Below are positions 61,852-64,000 of a stretch of 64,000 bases of DNA, in pieces. The position numbers and the translations under genes are program-made. Location of the stretch: contig JAILFH010000099.1 in the NCBI GenBank assembly GCA_024697645.1, positions 1-64,000 of the forward strand. Direction: 5' to 3'. The first letter of the stretch is position 1. The number at the start of each line of letters is the position of its first letter. The notes below the pieces were generated by a model that did not search any database, was not told the DNA's origin, and was given only the letters and a program-made list of their open reading frames with translations. The stretch is from Prevotella sp. GTDB taxonomy: Bacteria; Bacteroidota; Bacteroidia; Bacteroidales; Bacteroidaceae.

Positions 61852-63936
61852 ATGATTACAACGTTACTGGCTGCTGCGCTTTATGTGCTGGCACCAGCAG
61901 ACACCGTCATCACGCTTGATGCCGTCAACGTAGCGGGACAAAGACGCAAGGATTTCCAGATGCGCTCGTCGCAGTCGATGATTCAGGTGAATCAGGAGTA
62001 TCTACAACAGAACTTCGCAGGCAGCCTGATGCAAACACTGGAAGGCATTCCTGGTGTGAAGGCTATGTCGATTGGCTCTGGTCAGTCGAAACCGACGATT
62101 CGCGGACTGGGCTTCAATCGACTTGCAGTCAGCGAGGACGGAATCAAGCACGAAGGGCAGCAATGGGGAGACGACCACGGGTTGGAAATCGACCAGTTCT
62201 CCGTTGACAAGGCTGAGGTGATAAAAGGCCCGGCTGCATTGCTCTATGGAAGCGACGCCATTGGCGGTGTGCTCTCGCTCTATACGAACCATATTCCCAC
62301 GAAAGAACTTGAAGGCAACGTCCAGTTGTTCGGTCGCTCTAATAACGAACAGTTGGGACTATCGGCTAAGATTGGCGGCAGGAACGGGAAGTTCTTCTAT
62401 CGCGCCAATGTCACATTCATCGACTATGCCGACTACAAGGTGCCTACTGACAGTGTTCAATACTACTCGTATTGGATTAAGTTGAAGGACAGAAGACTTC
62501 GCAACACGGCTGGAAAAGAGCGCGACGGAAGCGTAATGGTGGGCTATGCGGGCTATAATTTCCACACCGACATCCGCGTTTCTGATGCCTACTCGAAGAG
62601 TGGATTCTTTGCCGATGCTCATGGACTGGAAGTACGCCTCTCCGATATCGACTATAACCATTCGCGACGCGACGTTGACCTACCTTATCAGTGGGTGAAC
62701 CACCTGAAGGTGCTGAGCCACACGACTTGGCGCAACGACCAGATGTCGATAGAGGCGAATCTGGCCTATCAGAACAATCTGCGCGAAGAGAAGTCGGAAC
62801 CTGTCAGTCACGGCTATATGCCCGAACCCGACAATTCGCTGGAACGCCGATTCAACAAAAGCACTTATACGGCTCGTCTTCGACTGCTCTATACGCTCGG
62901 TCAGCACGAGTTGCAGGGAGGCGTGAGCGGCGAGTATCAGCACAATCGGCGTGGTGGATGGGGATTCATCATTCCCGACTTCGAAACACTGAGCCTCGGT
63001 GGCTATTTTATGGATAGGTACACGCTTCGCGAGAATCTCATCCTGAATGCCGGAGTCAGATACGACTACGCACGAACTCATATCCACAGTTATGAAGACT
63101 GGTACAAGACGCCGCAGGACGGTGATTCGGTCTATATGCAGCGCTCTGCCGACATGAAGCGCAACTTCAATAGCATCACGTGGTCGGCAGGTGTAAACTA
63201 CAACATCGGACAGTGGATAGTGAAGGCGAATATCGGAAAGAGTTTCCGCGTTCCCATTGCAAAGGAGTTGGGTGCCAACGGTATCAACTACCATATCTTC
63301 AGATATGAGCGGGGTGATGCTAATCTCGACCCAGAGGAGTCGTATCAACTAGATGCAAGCATCAGTTGGAGCAACCGAGATTTGGAAGTGGAGGTGGAAC
63401 CCTATCTGAACTATTTCCCGAACTACATCTACCTGAGTCCGACGTCGCAGTATGTGGAAGGTCTTCAACTCTATAACTACACTCAGGCACGAGTGTTGCG
63501 CTATGGATTGGAAGCCCAGTTGACCTACCACATCACACCACACTGGGAAGCCCATCTGCAAGGCGAATATCTCTATGCGCGTCAGAAGTCGGGCGATAAG
63601 AAAGGCTACACGCTGCCATTCTCCACACCTTGGTCGACCGATGCGGGCATCAAGTACAGATTCGACTATCGTGGCGAGGGATTCGTCGGGCTGAATGCGC
63701 ATATCGTAGGACGACAAGACGAGATTGTTCCCCCAGAAAAGCCGACTGACGGCTATTGGACACTGAACCTCTCGGCAGGAAAGCAATTTCCGCTGGGAAG
63801 CACAAGACTTAACGTAGTGCTTCACGCAGACAATCTGCTGAACCGCCGCTACTACGACCATACCAGTTTCTATCGTCTCATCGACGTACCCGAACCCGGG
63901 CGAAACGTCTCGATGATTGTAGGACTGGAGTTCTAA
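61852..63936 (+). CDS. TonB-dependent outer-membrane receptor
   Basis: 694 residues. A signal peptide (MITTLLAAALYVLAPA) is followed directly by an N-terminal TonB-box-like stretch and a plug domain: LMQTLEGIPGVKAMSIGSGQSKPTIRGLG, VDKAEVIKGPAALLYGSDAIGGV. The 22-strand-type barrel ends in a C-terminal Phe (IVGLEF). There is no carboxypeptidase-like N-terminal domain, so it is the plain siderophore/metal class rather than a SusC. The plug contains HEGQQWGDDHG, a His/Asp-rich loop that might contact metal. Function is inferred from the Cys/His-rich neighbour; the ligand is unknown. Confidence 0.88.
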   Translation: MITTLLAAALYVLAPADTVITLDAVNVAGQRRKDFQMRSSQSMIQVNQEYLQQNFAGSLMQTLEGIPGVKAMSIGSGQSKPTIRGLGFNRLAVSEDGIKHEGQQWGDDHGLEIDQFSVDKAEVIKGPAALLYGSDAIGGVLSLYTNHIPTKELEGNVQLFGRSNNEQLGLSAKIGGRNGKFFYRANVTFIDYADYKVPTDSVQYYSYWIKLKDRRLRNTAGKERDGSVMVGYAGYNFHTDIRVSDAYSKSGFFADAHGLEVRLSDIDYNHSRRDVDLPYQWVNHLKVLSHTTWRNDQMSIEANLAYQNNLREEKSEPVSHGYMPEPDNSLERRFNKSTYTARLRLLYTLGQHELQGGVSGEYQHNRRGGWGFIIPDFETLSLGGYFMDRYTLRENLILNAGVRYDYARTHIHSYEDWYKTPQDGDSVYMQRSADMKRNFNSITWSAGVNYNIGQWIVKANIGKSFRVPIAKELGANGINYHIFRYERGDANLDPEESYQLDASISWSNRDLEVEVEPYLNYFPNYIYLSPTSQYVEGLQLYNYTQARVLRYGLEAQLTYHITPHWEAHLQGEYLYARQKSGDKKGYTLPFSTPWSTDAGIKYRFDYRGEGFVGLNAHIVGRQDEIVPPEKPTDGYWTLNLSAGKQFPLGSTRLNVVLHADNLLNRRYYDHTSFYRLIDVPEPGRNVSMIVGLEF

Positions 63937-63978
63937 CACAAAAACTAATTATCAACCATTTTTAAAAAAGAAAAGACA

Positions 63979-64000
63979 ATGAAAAAATTTAAGTTTATTA
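63979..64000 (+). CDS. Start of the next gene (cut by the window edge)
   Basis: An ATG at 63979 begins MKKFKFI..., a typical Bacteroidetes signal-peptide or lipoprotein start, and runs off the window. It follows the receptor by 42 bases, so it is probably part of the same transcript. Nothing more can be said. Confidence 0.5.

Overview
The window looks like a chromosomal segment from a Prevotella-type member of the Bacteroidales. Promoters match the Bacteroidetes TAnnTTTG -7 box, there are few Shine-Dalgarno sequences, and several proteins relate to type IX secretion (a PorZ-like propeller and C-terminal sorting domains). The gene set is also typical of the order: Omp28, a DUF6029-type barrel, a PG1098-type methyltransferase and a succinate CoA-transferase. 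The assignment comes from protein features only; no rRNA or tRNA gene was seen.

Layout. Positions 1-8900 are gene-poor. They hold a small secreted peptide, a broken 5'-deoxynucleotidase, guaD, an N-formylglutamate amidohydrolase-like gene and two lipoproteins, set in a mosaic of short intergenic repeats. Inside this zone, at about 7460-7850, is a cluster of DnaA-box-like 9-mers beside an AT-rich stretch, a candidate replication origin. Positions 8.9-17.2 kb carry a leftward leuS / yitT-like / rdgB / porZ-like / glycosyltransferase-39-like run. Positions 17.9-23.7 kb carry a rightward TlpA-like / outer-membrane barrel / Omp28 / mutS run, which converges on lgt at a bidirectional terminator. 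Positions 23.8-31.8 kb hold lgt, ychF, a DUF418 protein, a sulfatase and polA, all leftward, with a prenyl synthase diverging from polA. Positions 33.3-39.8 kb hold the leftward block mnmG-apt-uvrC-dtd-mazG-like-deoC. Two perfect 16-bp parS palindromes flank apt and independently suggest that the region is origin-proximal.

Positions 40.0-51.8 kb are a secreted-hydrolase island: one endonuclease I-family nuclease and three tandem paralogous M6 metalloproteases. They share Ig-like modules but carry alternating C-termini: a T9SS-type sorting domain on two, a dockerin-like double repeat on the other two. A methyltransferase, a histidine-type phosphatase and a succinate CoA-transferase follow. Positions 56.7-59 kb carry trmH-like and sufE-like genes facing left, and an ECF sigma factor with a membrane partner facing right. 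The last 4 kb hold a beta-helix glycosidase, a Cys/His-rich membrane peptide and a TonB-dependent receptor, which together suggest a metal-related uptake locus.

The least explained signals are non-coding. They are: (i) three dispersed arrays with a 22-bp period and short palindromic cores; (ii) three copies of an exactly 54-nt hairpin bracketed by ACCTACCAT repeats, next to two of those arrays; (iii) two related elements of 110 and 146 nt, one of which folds on paper as a four-way junction; (iv) a ten-copy two-hairpin mosaic around the putative origin; and (v) heptamer and decamer arrays in many gaps.
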